Shown: positions 9,287 to 16,745, counted from the first letter of the stretch. The stretch is DNA of 18,293 bases from Candidatus Aerophobota bacterium (GCA_030615365.1 JAUWZM010000054.1:1-18293), one strand, 5' to 3'. Notes: generated by a model from the sequence alone, not told the origin. Made by a program: numbers and translations.

Positions 9287-10645
9287 TCAATCATCCTCCC
9301 TGAAACTTGACTCTTCAAAACGGGTATATTCCTCGATAAAGGCTAATTTTATCTTATCCGTAGGGCCTCTGCGTTGCTTATTGATAATAACCTCAGTTAT
9401 CCCTTTATCTTCTGGGGCCCGACTATAGTAGTATTCTCGATAAAGAGAGATTACCAAATCAGCATCTTGCTCAATAGCTCCAGATTCTCTCAAATCAGAA
9501 AGACGAGGATGCTTATCATCTCTTTGCTCCACAGCCCTACTTAACTGAGAAATAGCCACTACAGGCAAATTAATTTCCTTAGCTAAAGCCTTTAAACTCC
9601 GGGATATCTCTGAGATTTGTTGTTGTCTATTTTCTGCTCTCCAGCTTCCAGCCATTAGCTGAAGATAATCCACTACAATCATTTTGATATCTTGTTCTAA
9701 TTTTAATTGACGAGATTTAGCTCTCAGTTCCAATACGTTTATATTAGGAGTATCATCGATATATATAGGAGCATCAGCCAATACTCCTGCTGCTTCCATA
9801 AGTCTACTCCAGTCATCTTCGGAAAGATAACCTGTGCGCAATTTCTGACTATTCACTCTAGCCTCAGAACAAAGCATTCTTTCCACCAACTGTTCTTTGG
9901 CGCTCTCAAGACTAAAAATCAGCAAAGGAACTCCGGCCTGAGTTGCAGCATGCTGAGCAATATTTAACACAAAAGCAGTTTTACCCATAGAGGGGCGGCC
10001 AGCTATCACTATTAAATCCGAAGGCTGAAAACCAGAGGTAAGTCTATCCAGCTTACCAAATCCAGTAGGAATTCCGGTAATTTGTTCTTTTCTTTTGTAA
10101 AGAGCTTCGATATGCTCGAAGGTTTTCGCAAGAATTTCCTTCACATGAGCATAGGAACTTCGGGAGGTTTGCTGGATTACATTAAAAACAAGACTCTGGG
10201 CTTTATCTAAAATAACATTTAAATCAAAAGCATCGTTGTACGACAGATAACTTACTTCATTAGCTGCCTTGAGCAGATCTCTCAAAATGTGTTTCTCTTT
10301 TACAATTTGAGCGTAGTAATCTACATTCACAGTTGTAATTACACTGTTAATCAAATCAGCTAAATAGGCTGATCCACCTATCTTATCCAGTTTACCTTGC
10401 TTGCGAAATTCCTCTCTTAAGGTAATTAAGTCTATGGGTTTGTTTGATTCAAGTAAGCCTAAAATACCTTCATAGATTAGTTTATGCATATTTAAATAAA
10501 AATAATTCGGATCAGAAATTATCTGTACTACCCGAGGAATAGTCTCTTTTTCCAAAAGCATAGCCCCCAATACTGATCGTTCTGCTTCTAAATTTCGAGG
10601 GGGCAGTTTCTCTAAATGTGTACCGATATCACTTGTTTCCTTCAT
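9287..10645 (-). CDS. dnaB: Replicative DNA helicase DnaB
   Basis: DnaB is the hexameric 5'-3' helicase at the replication fork. The 452-residue protein has the N-terminal primase-interacting domain (about 14-120, beginning PPRNLEAERSVLG) and a RecA-like ATPase domain. Walker A GRPSMGKT is at 216-223, Walker B VVDYLQLM at 324-331, and the H3-like QLSRAVEQR plus DLRESGAIEQDAD region at 367-396. KQRRGPT (423-429) carries the arginine-finger region. The length rules out an intein. The ATG is preceded by GAAGGG. The gene is followed closely by purA; a 316-bp repeat-rich gap separates it from serA downstream in coordinates. Confidence 0.97.
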   Translation of the reverse strand: MKETSDIGTHLEKLPPRNLEAERSVLGAMLLEKETIPRVVQIISDPNYFYLNMHKLIYEGILGLLESNKPIDLITLREEFRKQGKLDKIGGSAYLADLINSVITTVNVDYYAQIVKEKHILRDLLKAANEVSYLSYNDAFDLNVILDKAQSLVFNVIQQTSRSSYAHVKEILAKTFEHIEALYKRKEQITGIPTGFGKLDRLTSGFQPSDLIVIAGRPSMGKTAFVLNIAQHAATQAGVPLLIFSLESAKEQLVERMLCSEARVNSQKLRTGYLSEDDWSRLMEAAGVLADAPIYIDDTPNINVLELRAKSRQLKLEQDIKMIVVDYLQLMAGSWRAENRQQQISEISRSLKALAKEINLPVVAISQLSRAVEQRDDKHPRLSDLRESGAIEQDADLVISLYREYYYSRAPEDKGITEVIINKQRRGPTDKIKLAFIEEYTRFEESSFREDD

Positions 10646-10659
10646 CTATATCCCTTCGT

Positions 10660-10680
10660 AAAATTAACCACAGAGGACAC
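10660..10680. repeat. AACCACAGAG dispersed motif, copy 2 (before dnaB)
   Basis: AAAATTAACCACAGAGGACAC lies 14 bp upstream of the dnaB ATG, written here as positions 10660-10680. It is the best match to the consensus along with the copy at 16456-16480. Confidence 0.55.
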
Positions 10681-10691
10681 AAATAACTGTA

Positions 10692-10920
10692 ATATGTGAT
10701 AAGTAATGAGTGATGAAGTTTTACCCATTTACACATCACACATCACATCTTCTCTCTCCCTGTGTTTTCCTACAAAATCATTCTCTTTATTCTCTCTACA
10801 TTAATTGTGATTGGTAATGAGTAATCAGTGATGAGTAAGGAGTGATAAATAATGAGCAAAGAGGTTTTCTGCCCTTCACTATATCACATATTACTCATTA
10901 CGTATTACTTCTCACATCTT
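10692..10920. repeat. degenerate inverted and tandem repeats between dnaB and serA
   Basis: The 316-bp gap holds no gene. It is built from short variants of GTAATGAGTGATGAG and their complements. Arm 10692-10717 faces complement-like 10731-10750, and arm 10806-10855 faces 10878-10920, so two imperfect hairpins can form. Arms from different hairpins also match one another (TCACATATTACTCATTAC pattern). The serA end, 10921-10961, is unremarkable. I see no coding potential or promoter. Confidence 0.6.
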
Positions 10921-10961
10921 ATATTCCTTCTTTACGTCTTGGTGACTTAGTGGCAGAACTG

Positions 10962-11918
10962 TTACGATTTTTTTGAAGGTGGAATATTCACAGCATTTCT
11001 TACTTTATTCCACTTGAGAGCATCTATCAGTTGGCAGGCTATATCTATTGCTGCCTTTCTTTGAGCCTCCTCGGTGGAAGCCCCCAGGTGAGGAGTAAGA
11101 ATGACTGAATCTAACTTCATAAGAGAACTTCCAAAGGGTTTCCCATTTTCAAAAACATCTAATGCTGCTCCTCTTACCCTTCCTTCTTTAAGAGCTTGGT
11201 AAAGAGAATCCTCTTCGATAATTCCTCCCCGGGCACAGTTAATTATCCTCACACTTTTCTTCATTAACTTAATTTCTTTTTCCCCAATTAAATTCTTAGT
11301 TTGAGGGATAAGGGGAGTATGAACAGTAAGATAATCTACTTGAGATAAAAGTTCTTTCAGTCCGCAAAGATCAACTCCTAACTTTTCTGCTTTCCCCTGA
11401 GAAATAAAGGGATCATAAGCTATTACTTTCATCTCTAACCCTTGAGCTCTCCTGGCAACCTCACTCCCTATCCTACCCAAGCCTATTATTCCTAAAATTT
11501 TTTTATATACCTGCGTCCCCATAAACTTTTTTCGATTCCACTGTCCCTTCTGTAAAGATAAATGTGCCTGAGGTATATTTCGAGAAAGAGCTAATATCAT
11601 AGAAATAGTATGTTCTGCAGCTGAAATAGTATTACTGTCAGGTGTATTCATCACAATTATTCCCTTCCGGGTAGCTGCATCTACATCTACATTATCTACA
11701 CCTGTTCCTGCTCGGCCAATTATTTTCAAATTGATAGCCGCATTAATTATCCTCTCGGTTACCTTTGTGTCACTGCGAACAATTAACGCAGTGTACTCAG
11801 GTATAATGTTAACTAATTTTTCCTCGTGTATACCTATCTCTTCACTCACTTTAAAACTCGCTTCTTTTAACTTATCTATACCTTCCCTGGCTAAAGAATC
11901 AGTTATTAAGATTTTCAA
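10962..11918 (-). CDS. serA: D-3-phosphoglycerate dehydrogenase, short form lacking ACT domain
   Basis: This D-2-hydroxyacid dehydrogenase probably oxidises 3-phosphoglycerate to 3-phosphohydroxypyruvate, the first step of serine synthesis. At 318 residues it has only the substrate and NAD-binding domains; the C-terminal regulatory ACT region of long SerA is absent, so feedback by serine through ACT is not expected. GLGRIG (146-151) is the NAD motif, Arg230 (CARGG) and His277 (TPHLGAST) are catalytic. The catalytic Glu expected 18 residues before the His, normally in ENEKP or EEEP, is Gly259 (GGG codon). The start is TTG at 11918 after GGGGAAGG, overlapping the aminotransferase by 20 bp, which implies translational coupling. 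The pairing supports serine synthesis; other hydroxyacid substrates are possible. Confidence 0.87.
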   Translation of the reverse strand: MKILITDSLAREGIDKLKEASFKVSEEIGIHEEKLVNIIPEYTALIVRSDTKVTERIINAAINLKIIGRAGTGVDNVDVDAATRKGIIVMNTPDSNTISAAEHTISMILALSRNIPQAHLSLQKGQWNRKKFMGTQVYKKILGIIGLGRIGSEVARRAQGLEMKVIAYDPFISQGKAEKLGVDLCGLKELLSQVDYLTVHTPLIPQTKNLIGEKEIKLMKKSVRIINCARGGIIEEDSLYQALKEGRVRGAALDVFENGKPFGSSLMKLDSVILTPHLGASTEEAQRKAAIDIACQLIDALKWNKVRNAVNIPPSKKS

Positions 11919-13065
11919 CTTTTGCCTTCCCCTGATATTCCCTTAATACCTTCTGGGCTGCTCTCACTCCTTCCCCTAAATTTATCCTGTACCCCAGATC
12001 CTTCAAAGACATCTCTAAGGCTGAAATAACAGCAATTACATCTAAACTATCTATCCATCCAAGGTGAGCTATCCTAATTATTTTTCCGGAAAGTTGTGCC
12101 TGTCCGCCTGCTACTAAAATTCCATATTCATCCTGCATTTTCTTTCTCAGTTCTTTTTCATTCACACTTGAAGGAATTAAAACTGCCGTGAGAACATTAG
12201 AGGCATGATAACCAAATATACTTAACCCAAGAGCACTAACAGCTTCTCTGGTTGCTCGGGCTAATATTGAATGACGCATAGTAACATTTTCCCACCCCTC
12301 TTCCTTCATCAATTTTAATGACTCTTTTAAAGCCAAAATCAGAGAAATAGCAGGAGTATAAGGAGTCTGTTTTTTATTTAAAAATTTGTTAGCCTTTTTA
12401 AAATCCCAATAATATCGTGAAAGGTTCGAATTCTCTACATTTCTCCAAGCTTTCTGGGAAAGAGTAACAAAGGATAAACCAGGAGGGAGCATCAAAGCTT
12501 TTTGGGATCCGGCTACCACTACATCTACTCCCCACTCATCGGTGAGCAGAGGCTGAGCCCCCAGCCCACTTATAGCATCAACTACCAGAATAGCATTTGT
12601 CTTACGTACAATCTTCGCTATAGCCTCTATATCATACACTACCCCGGTGCTTGTCTCTACTAACTGAGTAAACACAGCTTTGATGTCCTGCTCTCTTGTA
12701 AGTTCTTTCTCAACAATAGCAGGATCAACAGCCATCCCCCATTCAACATCTATGTTAATTGTCTTTACTCTAAAAGCCTGGCATATATCAGCCCATCTCT
12801 CTCCAAATTTACCTCCTCTAATCACCAGAACTTTATCACCCGAGGAGAGAAGGTTAACCACAGCAGCCTCCATTGCCCCTGTCCCTGAAGCAACAAACGT
12901 TAAAACAGAACTGTTAGTTTGGAAGACATGTTTCAACTCTTGAGAAACCTCTTCCAAAATCTTGGAAAACTGTTGAGTGCGATGATGAATAATATCCTCT
13001 GCCTGGGATAATTTTACTCTTTCTGGAAGAGAGGTTGGCCCTGGAGTAAAAATTCTTTTCTTCAC
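11899..13065 (-). CDS. Class V PLP aminotransferase (serine-pyruvate/phosphoserine aminotransferase type)
   Basis: A fold-type I, class V aminotransferase of 388 residues. TPGPT near the N-terminus, [10 protein letters not shown] (60-69), [13 protein letters not shown] (161-173, with Asp163 for the PLP ring nitrogen) and Lys189 in [11 protein letters not shown] (PLP Schiff base) fit the alanine-glyoxylate/serine-pyruvate group. Because it overlaps the phosphoglycerate dehydrogenase gene, it likely works as the phosphoserine aminotransferase converting phosphohydroxypyruvate to phosphoserine, as such pairs do in several bacteria and archaea lacking classical SerC. No serB is in view. The start is GTG, preceded by GAGGAG. 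Alternative activities are alanine-glyoxylate or serine-pyruvate transamination; sequence alone does not decide. Confidence 0.9.
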   Translation of the reverse strand: MKKRIFTPGPTSLPERVKLSQAEDIIHHRTQQFSKILEEVSQELKHVFQTNSSVLTFVASGTGAMEAAVVNLLSSGDKVLVIRGGKFGERWADICQAFRVKTINIDVEWGMAVDPAIVEKELTREQDIKAVFTQLVETSTGVVYDIEAIAKIVRKTNAILVVDAISGLGAQPLLTDEWGVDVVVAGSQKALMLPPGLSFVTLSQKAWRNVENSNLSRYYWDFKKANKFLNKKQTPYTPAISLILALKESLKLMKEEGWENVTMRHSILARATREAVSALGLSIFGYHASNVLTAVLIPSSVNEKELRKKMQDEYGILVAGGQAQLSGKIIRIAHLGWIDSLDVIAVISALEMSLKDLGYRINLGEGVRAAQKVLREYQGKAKVENLNN

Positions 13066-13094
13066 GTCTATCTCCTCATTGAAATAGTTTAGTC

Positions 13095-13112
13095 AAATCA
13101 ACCACAGAGATA
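13095..13112. repeat. AACCACAGAG dispersed motif, copy 3 (before the aminotransferase)
   Basis: AAATCAACCACAGAGATA lies about 30 bp upstream of the aminotransferase GTG. The rest of the 235-bp gap to rpmA contains only an ATTGCG/CGCAAT hairpin (13203-13227) and no gene. Confidence 0.5.
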
Positions 13113-13300
13113 TACTTACATATCTAAAAATAGTGACTATTCAGCCATCAGAGCACAAGAGTACCAAGCAAATCCGGTTCTGATTTTTTATATGCAGTAT
13201 ATATTGCGCCTATAATTTTTTCGCAATAGATTTTTCTCTTTTCAACAGAGGTTCGAGGTTTATATCCTCTCTCTGTGCCCTGGTAGCGTACTGGCTGAAT

Positions 13301-13540
13301 CTACTTAACCACACTTATTTTCCTGTTAGAGCCAAAGGAAACGCGACCATCAATTTTCGCAAAAAGAGTGTCATCTCTCCCTATGCCAACATTGAAGCCT
13401 GGATGAAACTTTGTTCCTCGCTGACGCACTAAAATAGCTCCCACCTTCACAAATTCTCCACCAAATGCTTTCACGCCCAGACGCTTAGAAGCACTTTCTC
13501 TGCCATTAGAAGAATGACCTTGCCCTTTTTTATGAGCCAT
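13301..13540 (-). CDS. rpmA: 50S ribosomal protein L27
   Basis: L27 is a basic 50S subunit protein near the peptidyl-transferase centre. The 79 residues show the hallmark MAHKKGQG start, [22 protein letters not shown] and GRDDTLFA motifs. The N-terminus begins directly with MAHKKG, so there is no cleavable extension as in Firmicutes. It is a few residues shorter at the C-terminus than typical (about 84). AAGGAGG precedes the ATG by 6 bp. The usual partner rplU (L21) is not upstream; instead a small membrane protein gene ends 31 bp before it, which is an uncommon setting. Confidence 0.97.
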   Translation of the reverse strand: MAHKKGQGHSSNGRESASKRLGVKAFGGEFVKVGAILVRQRGTKFHPGFNVGIGRDDTLFAKIDGRVSFGSNRKISVVK

Positions 13541-13570
13541 GGATGCCTCCTTTTTATCTCAATTTAAAAG

Positions 13571-13744
13571 TTACTCTTTTAACTCGCTTATCCCTATGGC
13601 TAATACAACCAAGCCAACTACTGCTGCAACAATTCCCACAATTCCCTTTAAAAATATTAATACATCTGGCGCAAAAATCACTATTAACCAAATCCCTACT
13701 ACAGTAGCTATTAATCCCCCAATAATCTTTAACCATTTTTTCAT
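13571..13744 (-). CDS. small two-helix membrane protein, unknown function
   Basis: A 57-residue ORF starts at ATG 13744 and ends TAA 13571. The sequence begins MKKWLKIIGG and ends AIGISELKE. Two hydrophobic stretches (about 7-24 and 28-51), separated by APD, predict a membrane hairpin with both charged ends on one side. GGAGTAAGGAAA upstream supplies a ribosome-binding site. It lies between RNase P RNA and rpmA on the same strand and could share their transcript. I do not recognise a family. Overlapping longer ORFs in other frames have cysteine-rich, unlikely compositions and no better start signals, so this frame is preferred. Confidence 0.7.
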   Translation of the reverse strand: MKKWLKIIGGLIATVVGIWLIVIFAPDVLIFLKGIVGIVAAVVGLVVLAIGISELKE

Positions 13745-13799
13745 TTTTCCTTACTCCTTTATCTTTGCATTAGTAGTATCAAAACTTAACCATTTTAAA

Positions 13800-14205
13800 A
13801 AGAGGATGAGAGGAGTGTAAGCCGGGTTCTGTTGCCAGGAAAAGATTATTCTTTTCCTGGTGATGATCATTTATCTAGGATTCAGGTTACCCTAAATCTC
13901 AAGCAGCCCACCCGAGGTTAAACCTCCTATTTGGCCTTGCTCCGGATAGGGCTTATCCAGCTAAGAAATTACTTTCTTACTGATAGGCTCTTACCCCACC
14001 TTTTCACCTTTGCCAATAGATTAGTTCTTAGTTGAGAAACCAGAAACTAATCTTCTACCGATCAAGCTATGCTTGATCGGTGTGGCGGTATAGTTTCTGT
14101 GACACTTTCCGTGAGATCGCTCTCCCTGGGTGTTACCCAGTATCCTCTTTTGGAGCCCGGACTTTCCTCAGGAGAATACATCTCCCGCGACCACCCATCC
14201 TCTCA
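13800..14205 (-). ncRNA. rnpB: RNase P RNA, bacterial type A
   Basis: This is the catalytic RNA that trims tRNA 5' leaders. On the minus strand the universal block GAGGAAAGTCCGGGCTCC occupies 14169-14152, ACAGAAA with TACCGCC lies at 14100-14084, and CCGGCTTAC near the 3' end is at 13825-13817. Helix P1 pairs GAGAGGATG (14204-14196) with CATCCTCTT (13808-13800). After P1 the strand runs TTTTT, a likely termination site. A perfect hairpin at about 14058-14082 (ACCGATCAAG/CTTGATCGGT) is a lineage-specific arm. The 5' end coincides with the rnhA stop codon, so the RNA must be processed from an rnhA transcript or have a promoter inside rnhA. Confidence 0.95.
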
Positions 14206-14619
14206 CCCACTTTTTGCTGCCCCTTTGGCTAACTTATCCGCTTGAGTATTCTTTTCTCTTTTAATATGGTGAAAATCCACTCTTTTAAACAAACTCTGCA
14301 GATGTCTTACCTGATTGTAAAAAAGCAAAAGTTTACTATCTCGAACCTTGTAAACTCCCTTAAGTTGACGCACCAAGAGTTCACTATCCAAAAAACATTC
14401 TGCTTCCCTCGCTTGTAAACCAAGAGCTTCCTGTAATCCATAGATCAAAGCCAGGTATTCGGTGACATTATTAGTAGCAGTCCCTACAAATTTACTTATC
14501 TTCTTGATTAAAGCCCTATTGGAACTGTAGATAATTACTCCTATTCCTGCCCTACCTGGATTTCCTAAAGAAGCCCCATCTGTGTAAATAAAAACCCTGG
14601 ATAGCTTTTCCTCCTTCAC
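14203..14619 (-). CDS. rnhA: Ribonuclease HI family protein
   Basis: RNase HI cleaves RNA in RNA-DNA hybrids. The 138-residue protein has the full catalytic set: Asp14 in YTDGASLGNPG, Glu54 in NNVTEYLAL, Asp78 in LDSELLV and Asp128 in NTQADKLA. It lacks the basic protrusion of the E. coli enzyme and resembles the compact RNase HI found in Gram-positives and archaea. The GTG start directly abuts the TAA of the upstream gene, with AAGGAA as ribosome-binding site, so translation is probably coupled. Its TGA overlaps the first helix of RNase P RNA. DEDD residues are intact, so activity is likely. Confidence 0.93.
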   Translation of the reverse strand: MKEEKLSRVFIYTDGASLGNPGRAGIGVIIYSSNRALIKKISKFVGTATNNVTEYLALIYGLQEALGLQAREAECFLDSELLVRQLKGVYKVRDSKLLLFYNQVRHLQSLFKRVDFHHIKREKNTQADKLAKGAAKSG

Positions 14620-15033
14620 TTAGTTTCCTTCATGAGACCTTAGATCTTTAATTTCCTGTTCTTTCTCATTAATATTTTTTTCCAGATCAGCAACTTCCTC
14701 GACCATCTTCTTAAGCTCTTCATCGTCACCTTTTTCTTCTATATGAAGTTCACAGGCTAACTGTCCCACTTGCCTAATTTTTTCTTCTTTTTCTTTTCTT
14801 TTTTGGTTAATTTCAGATCTTAATTTAGCTATCTGCCCCAATTCTCTTGTTCCTGTAGCAAATTTATCAAATCCATCCTGGGCAGTTTTTCTAATTCTAT
14901 CCCCCAACTCATCCAGATACTTTCCCCATTGTTTCGCTTCTTCTGCTGTTCTTTCTATTCCACCCTGAGCAGTTATCCCTATCTGTTCAGCTAATTTATC
15001 CAACTTTTTCCCTAATTCCTCAAATCCTCCCAT
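14620..15033 (-). CDS. coiled-coil protein, unknown function
   Basis: I do not recognise this family. The start at ATG 15033 is chosen over an earlier ATG at 15087 because GGGGAGGTGAG, a strong ribosome-binding site, lies just before it; this gives 137 residues. The N-terminal half (about 5-62) consists of two related amphipathic segments, each with an (I)TAQGG/KTAQDG-like turn: LDKLAEQIGITAQGG and LGDRIRKTAQDGF. Residues about 64-132 are rich in Lys/Glu with heptad-like spacing and predict a coiled coil. There is no signal peptide, membrane segment or metal-binding Cys cluster (one Cys). It sits between the tRNA pair and rnhA, abutting the latter. Confidence 0.75.
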   Translation of the reverse strand: MGGFEELGKKLDKLAEQIGITAQGGIERTAEEAKQWGKYLDELGDRIRKTAQDGFDKFATGTRELGQIAKLRSEINQKRKEKEEKIRQVGQLACELHIEEKGDDEELKKMVEEVADLEKNINEKEQEIKDLRSHEGN

Positions 15034-15052
15034 TGATCTCACCTCCCCAAAA

Positions 15053-15075
15053 AAATCGATAAGGCCGATTTTTAG
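15053..15075 (-). other. AT-rich hairpin in the leader of the coiled-coil gene
   Basis: On the minus strand AAAAATCG and CGATTTTT flank a short loop, and the sequence continues T-rich into the ribosome-binding site. It looks like a weak terminator or attenuator just ahead of the 15033 start. Evidence is the palindrome only. Confidence 0.3.
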
Positions 15076-15159
15076 TAACCTGACCATTAGTTCTTGGTTA
15101 TTAAAGGAACTGTAACTCTCTCCTTCTATTAACTAATAACTAATCTGCTAACCTTCCAG

Positions 15160-15178
15160 CAATCGGCAGGGCCGATTG
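15160..15178 (-). other. perfect hairpin just downstream of tRNA-Arg
   Basis: CAATCGGC and GCCGATTG form an 8-bp stem with a 3-base loop, starting 4 bp after the tRNA CCA end. There is no U-run on the minus strand, so it may guide tRNA 3' processing or pausing instead of simple termination. Confidence 0.45.
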
Positions 15179-15182
15179 TTTC

Positions 15183-15259
15183 TGGCGCGCCTGAGAGGAG
15201 TCGAACCCCCAACCCACGGATCCGAAGTCCGTTGCTCTATCCAATTGAGCTACAGGCGC
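15183..15259 (-). tRNA. tRNA-Arg (anticodon TCG)
   Basis: The minus strand folds as a cloverleaf: acceptor GCGCCTG with CAGGCGC, D-arm region TAGCTCAATTGGATAGAGC, anticodon stem ACGGA/TCCGT with loop CTTCGGA (anticodon TCG, reading CGA), and TTCGACT T-loop. Discriminator G and an encoded CCA end the 77-nt gene. It follows tRNA-Gly by 22 bp and probably shares its transcript. Confidence 0.96.
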
Positions 15260-15281
15260 AGAAAGTTTTCCCTAAAAAAAT

Positions 15282-15356
15282 TGGAGCGGGAAACGGGACT
15301 CGAACCCGCGACCCTCAGCTTGGGAAGCTGATGCTCTACCACTGAGCTATTCCCGC
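15282..15356 (-). tRNA. tRNA-Gly (anticodon CCC)
   Basis: The minus strand gives acceptor GCGGGAA with TTCCCGC, D-arm TAGCTCAGTGGTAGAGC, anticodon stem TCAGC/GCTGA with loop TTCCCAA (anticodon CCC, reading GGG), and T-arm GCGGGTTCGAGTCCCGT. Discriminator T and CCA are encoded; 75 nt in all. It is the first gene after the promoter at 15365-15392. Confidence 0.96.
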
Positions 15357-15364
15357 CTTTAATA

Positions 15365-15392
15365 ATTATAGCAAATTTACCTGAACTGACAA
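15365..15392 (-). promoter_or_regulatory. promoter of the tRNA-Gly/tRNA-Arg unit
   Basis: TTGTCA (15387-15392) and a perfect TATAAT (15365-15370) are 16 bp apart, with the -10 ending 8 bp before the mature tRNA-Gly 5' end. Position and match are both good. The mobile element begins only 9 bp upstream of the -35. Confidence 0.75.
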
Positions 15393-15401
15393 TATCTCTT
15401 C

Positions 15402-15519
15402 CTCCAGTTTCAGGAAAACTCTTTGTTATTGTAGCGCAGGTCTTCAGACCTGCTAAATTAAGCAGACCTAAAGGTCTGCACTACATCGTTAATACCTTTA
15501 TTTTTTCCTGAAACTGGAG
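15402..15519. mobile_element. MITE-like element with 17-bp terminal inverted repeats and 6-bp target duplication, copy 2
   Basis: CTCCAGTTTCAGGAAAA at 15402-15418 recurs perfectly inverted at 15503-15519. CTCTTC occurs immediately outside each end (15396-15401 and 15520-15525), a clean 6-bp target-site duplication. The 118-bp body contains the TGTAG palindrome at 15430-15485 and no ORF. The left terminal 20 bases equal those of the 191-436 element; after that the sequences diverge. The element starts 15 bp after the argB stop, the same distance as the other copy from uvrC. Confidence 0.75.
15430..15485. repeat. REP-like double-hairpin palindrome, copy 1
   Basis: TGTAGCGCAGGTCTTCAGAC begins a 56-bp palindrome that ends in GCACTACA. 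It contains two hairpins, GCAGGTCTTCAGACCTGC (15436-15453) and GCAGACCTAAAGGTCTGC (15462-15479), within TGTAG/CTACA ends. A related copy lies at 16683-16745. It resembles extragenic palindromes dispersed in many genomes. Confidence 0.8.
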
Positions 15520-15534
15520 CTCTTCCCCTGTGTA

Positions 15535-16389
15535 TTAAGAAAAAATTTGCGTTCCGATTCCTTTATCGGTAAATACCTCCAATAAAAGAGAGCGCGGGAT
15601 CTTTCCGCTAATAATATGAACTTTTTTCACCCCTTTCTCCAATGCTATCTTGCAAGCTCTCACCTTAGCTATCATTCCCTCTTGAATCATTCCCCTGCTC
15701 ATCATTTCCTCAATTTTTTTTAAGTTCAAACTGGAAATAAGGCTTTCCTTGTGGATAGAATCTTCCATGACTCCTTCCACATCAGTAAGAAAAATAAGCT
15801 TTTCTGCCAAAAGAGAACCAGCAATCTCAGCAGCTACTATATCTGCATTTATATTAAGAGTTTCTCCTTCCTTGCTTGTGGCTACTGGAGCTATTACCGG
15901 AATAAAGCCTTCTCTACCCAATACCTCTATGATAGCAGAGTTTATCTTTTCTACATTTCCTACCAAACCTAAATTTTTATTCTTACATTTTTTAGCCAGG
16001 ATTAGTTCGCCATCTTTTCCTCCCAATCCTACTGCTTTCCCTCCAAAATGGTTAAGGAGAGCGACTATCTCCTTATTTATCTTACCTGATAAAACCATCT
16101 CCACTATGGACATAGTTGACTCATCAGTTACTCTGTTCCCCTCAATAAATCTTGGTGTTATACCTAATCTCTGCATCATCTGAGTTATCGCATCACCACC
16201 TCCATGAATCACTACAGGCTTTATCCCTACGTATCTCATTAAAACTATATCTTTCGCTATTCCTTCCTTTAAACTCTCATCACTCATAGCCCTTCCTCCA
16301 TACTTAATTACAATCCTCTTGCCAGAGAACTCTCGAATATACGGAAGGGCTTCTATTAAAATTTGTGCCTTTTTTACTGCTTTTTCCAA
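15535..16389 (-). CDS. argB: Acetylglutamate kinase
   Basis: ArgB phosphorylates N-acetylglutamate with ATP, the second step of arginine synthesis. The 284-residue protein shows the amino-acid kinase fold: IKYGG (28-32) with ATP-binding Lys29, HGGG (62-65), GNRVTD (84-89), NINAD (179-183) with Asp183, LTDVEG (201-206), Lys242 region, and the closing [10 protein letters not shown]. The N-terminal helix (about 1-24, [14 protein letters not shown]) is the extension seen in arginine-inhibited hexameric enzymes, so feedback inhibition is plausible. Some usual positions differ (GGGDA where GGGPE is common, GLGGKDG for GLSGKDG). The start is TTG, justified by GGGAGGAG just upstream. No other arginine genes are in the window. 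Confidence 0.93.
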   Translation of the reverse strand: MEKAVKKAQILIEALPYIREFSGKRIVIKYGGRAMSDESLKEGIAKDIVLMRYVGIKPVVIHGGGDAITQMMQRLGITPRFIEGNRVTDESTMSIVEMVLSGKINKEIVALLNHFGGKAVGLGGKDGELILAKKCKNKNLGLVGNVEKINSAIIEVLGREGFIPVIAPVATSKEGETLNINADIVAAEIAGSLLAEKLIFLTDVEGVMEDSIHKESLISSLNLKKIEEMMSRGMIQEGMIAKVRACKIALEKGVKKVHIISGKIPRSLLLEVFTDKGIGTQIFS

Positions 16390-16407
16390 CTTCTCCTCCC
16401 TGATAAA

Positions 16408-16435
16408 AGAATAACTATTTCATCTGTTTTGTCAA
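16408..16435 (-). promoter_or_regulatory. argB promoter
   Basis: A perfect TTGACA (16430-16435) and TATTCT (16408-16413) are 16 bp apart on the minus strand. The predicted start near 16401 leaves a leader of only about 12 nt, almost all ribosome-binding site. No ARG-box-like operator is evident. Confidence 0.65.
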
Positions 16436-16455
16436 CCATACAAAATGCAATGAGA

Positions 16456-16480
16456 AAAATTAACCACCGAGGACACTGAA
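16456..16480. repeat. AACCACAGAG dispersed motif, copy 4 (before argB)
   Basis: The segment contains TTAACCACCGAGGACACTGA, a one-base variant of the motif seen before dnaB. It sits about 20 bp upstream of the argB -35. Confidence 0.5.
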
Positions 16481-16682
16481 AGGGAAAGGGTTCATTTTAG
16501 GATGGATAAAATTTCCTTATCTACGAATACTCCTTAGAATACCTATTCCCATCTGAGGAATCCCTCTGGTTACAAATAGTAACAGGTAAGCTTTCCTAAA
16601 AGGAAGGTTCATGGAGCTTTGGGTGTCCCTACGGCAAATCTTTTTTTGGCGAAGAGAAAAATAGGGTTTTCTATGAAGCTAA
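16481..16682. other. gene-free spacer with short hairpins
   Basis: No ORF with plausible start and composition is present. Short palindromes occur (GTTAC/GTAAC near 16570-16584; TTCCTAAAAGGAA near 16591-16603). Neither has a clear function. Confidence 0.4.
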
Positions 16683-16745
16683 CAATGTAGTGCAGACCTT
16701 TAGGTCTGCCTAAATTCGCCAGGCCTAAAGACCTGAGTTACATTG
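16683..16745. repeat. REP-like double-hairpin palindrome, copy 2
   Basis: CAATGTAGTGCAGACCTTTA opens a 63-bp palindrome ending GTTACATTG. It has the same two-hairpin plan as 15430-15485, with GCAGACCTTTAGGTCTGC well preserved and the second hairpin (AGGCCTAAAGACCT) degenerate. It is not enclosed by the CTCCAGTTTCAGG repeats, so the palindrome can exist on its own. Confidence 0.75.

Noticed and set aside
13539..13820. Plus-strand 93-residue and minus-strand 60-residue frames here
   Set aside because: They run across the 57-residue membrane-protein gene in other frames; one overlaps the RNase P RNA end, and their composition (Thr/Ile/Pro- or Cys-rich) is typical of antisense shadows.
15033..15087. 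Longer start at 15087 for the coiled-coil protein
   Set aside because: The extra 18 residues lack a ribosome-binding site and cover a hairpin, whereas GGGGAGGTGAG stands directly before the ATG at 15033.
15749..16183. 144-residue plus-strand frame opposite argB
   Set aside because: It is fully antisense to a well-conserved gene, has no recognisable motif, and reflects codon bias of argB.
15430..16745. CRISPR array from repeated palindromes
   Set aside because: Only two divergent palindromes over 1 kb away from each other, no regular spacers and no cas genes.
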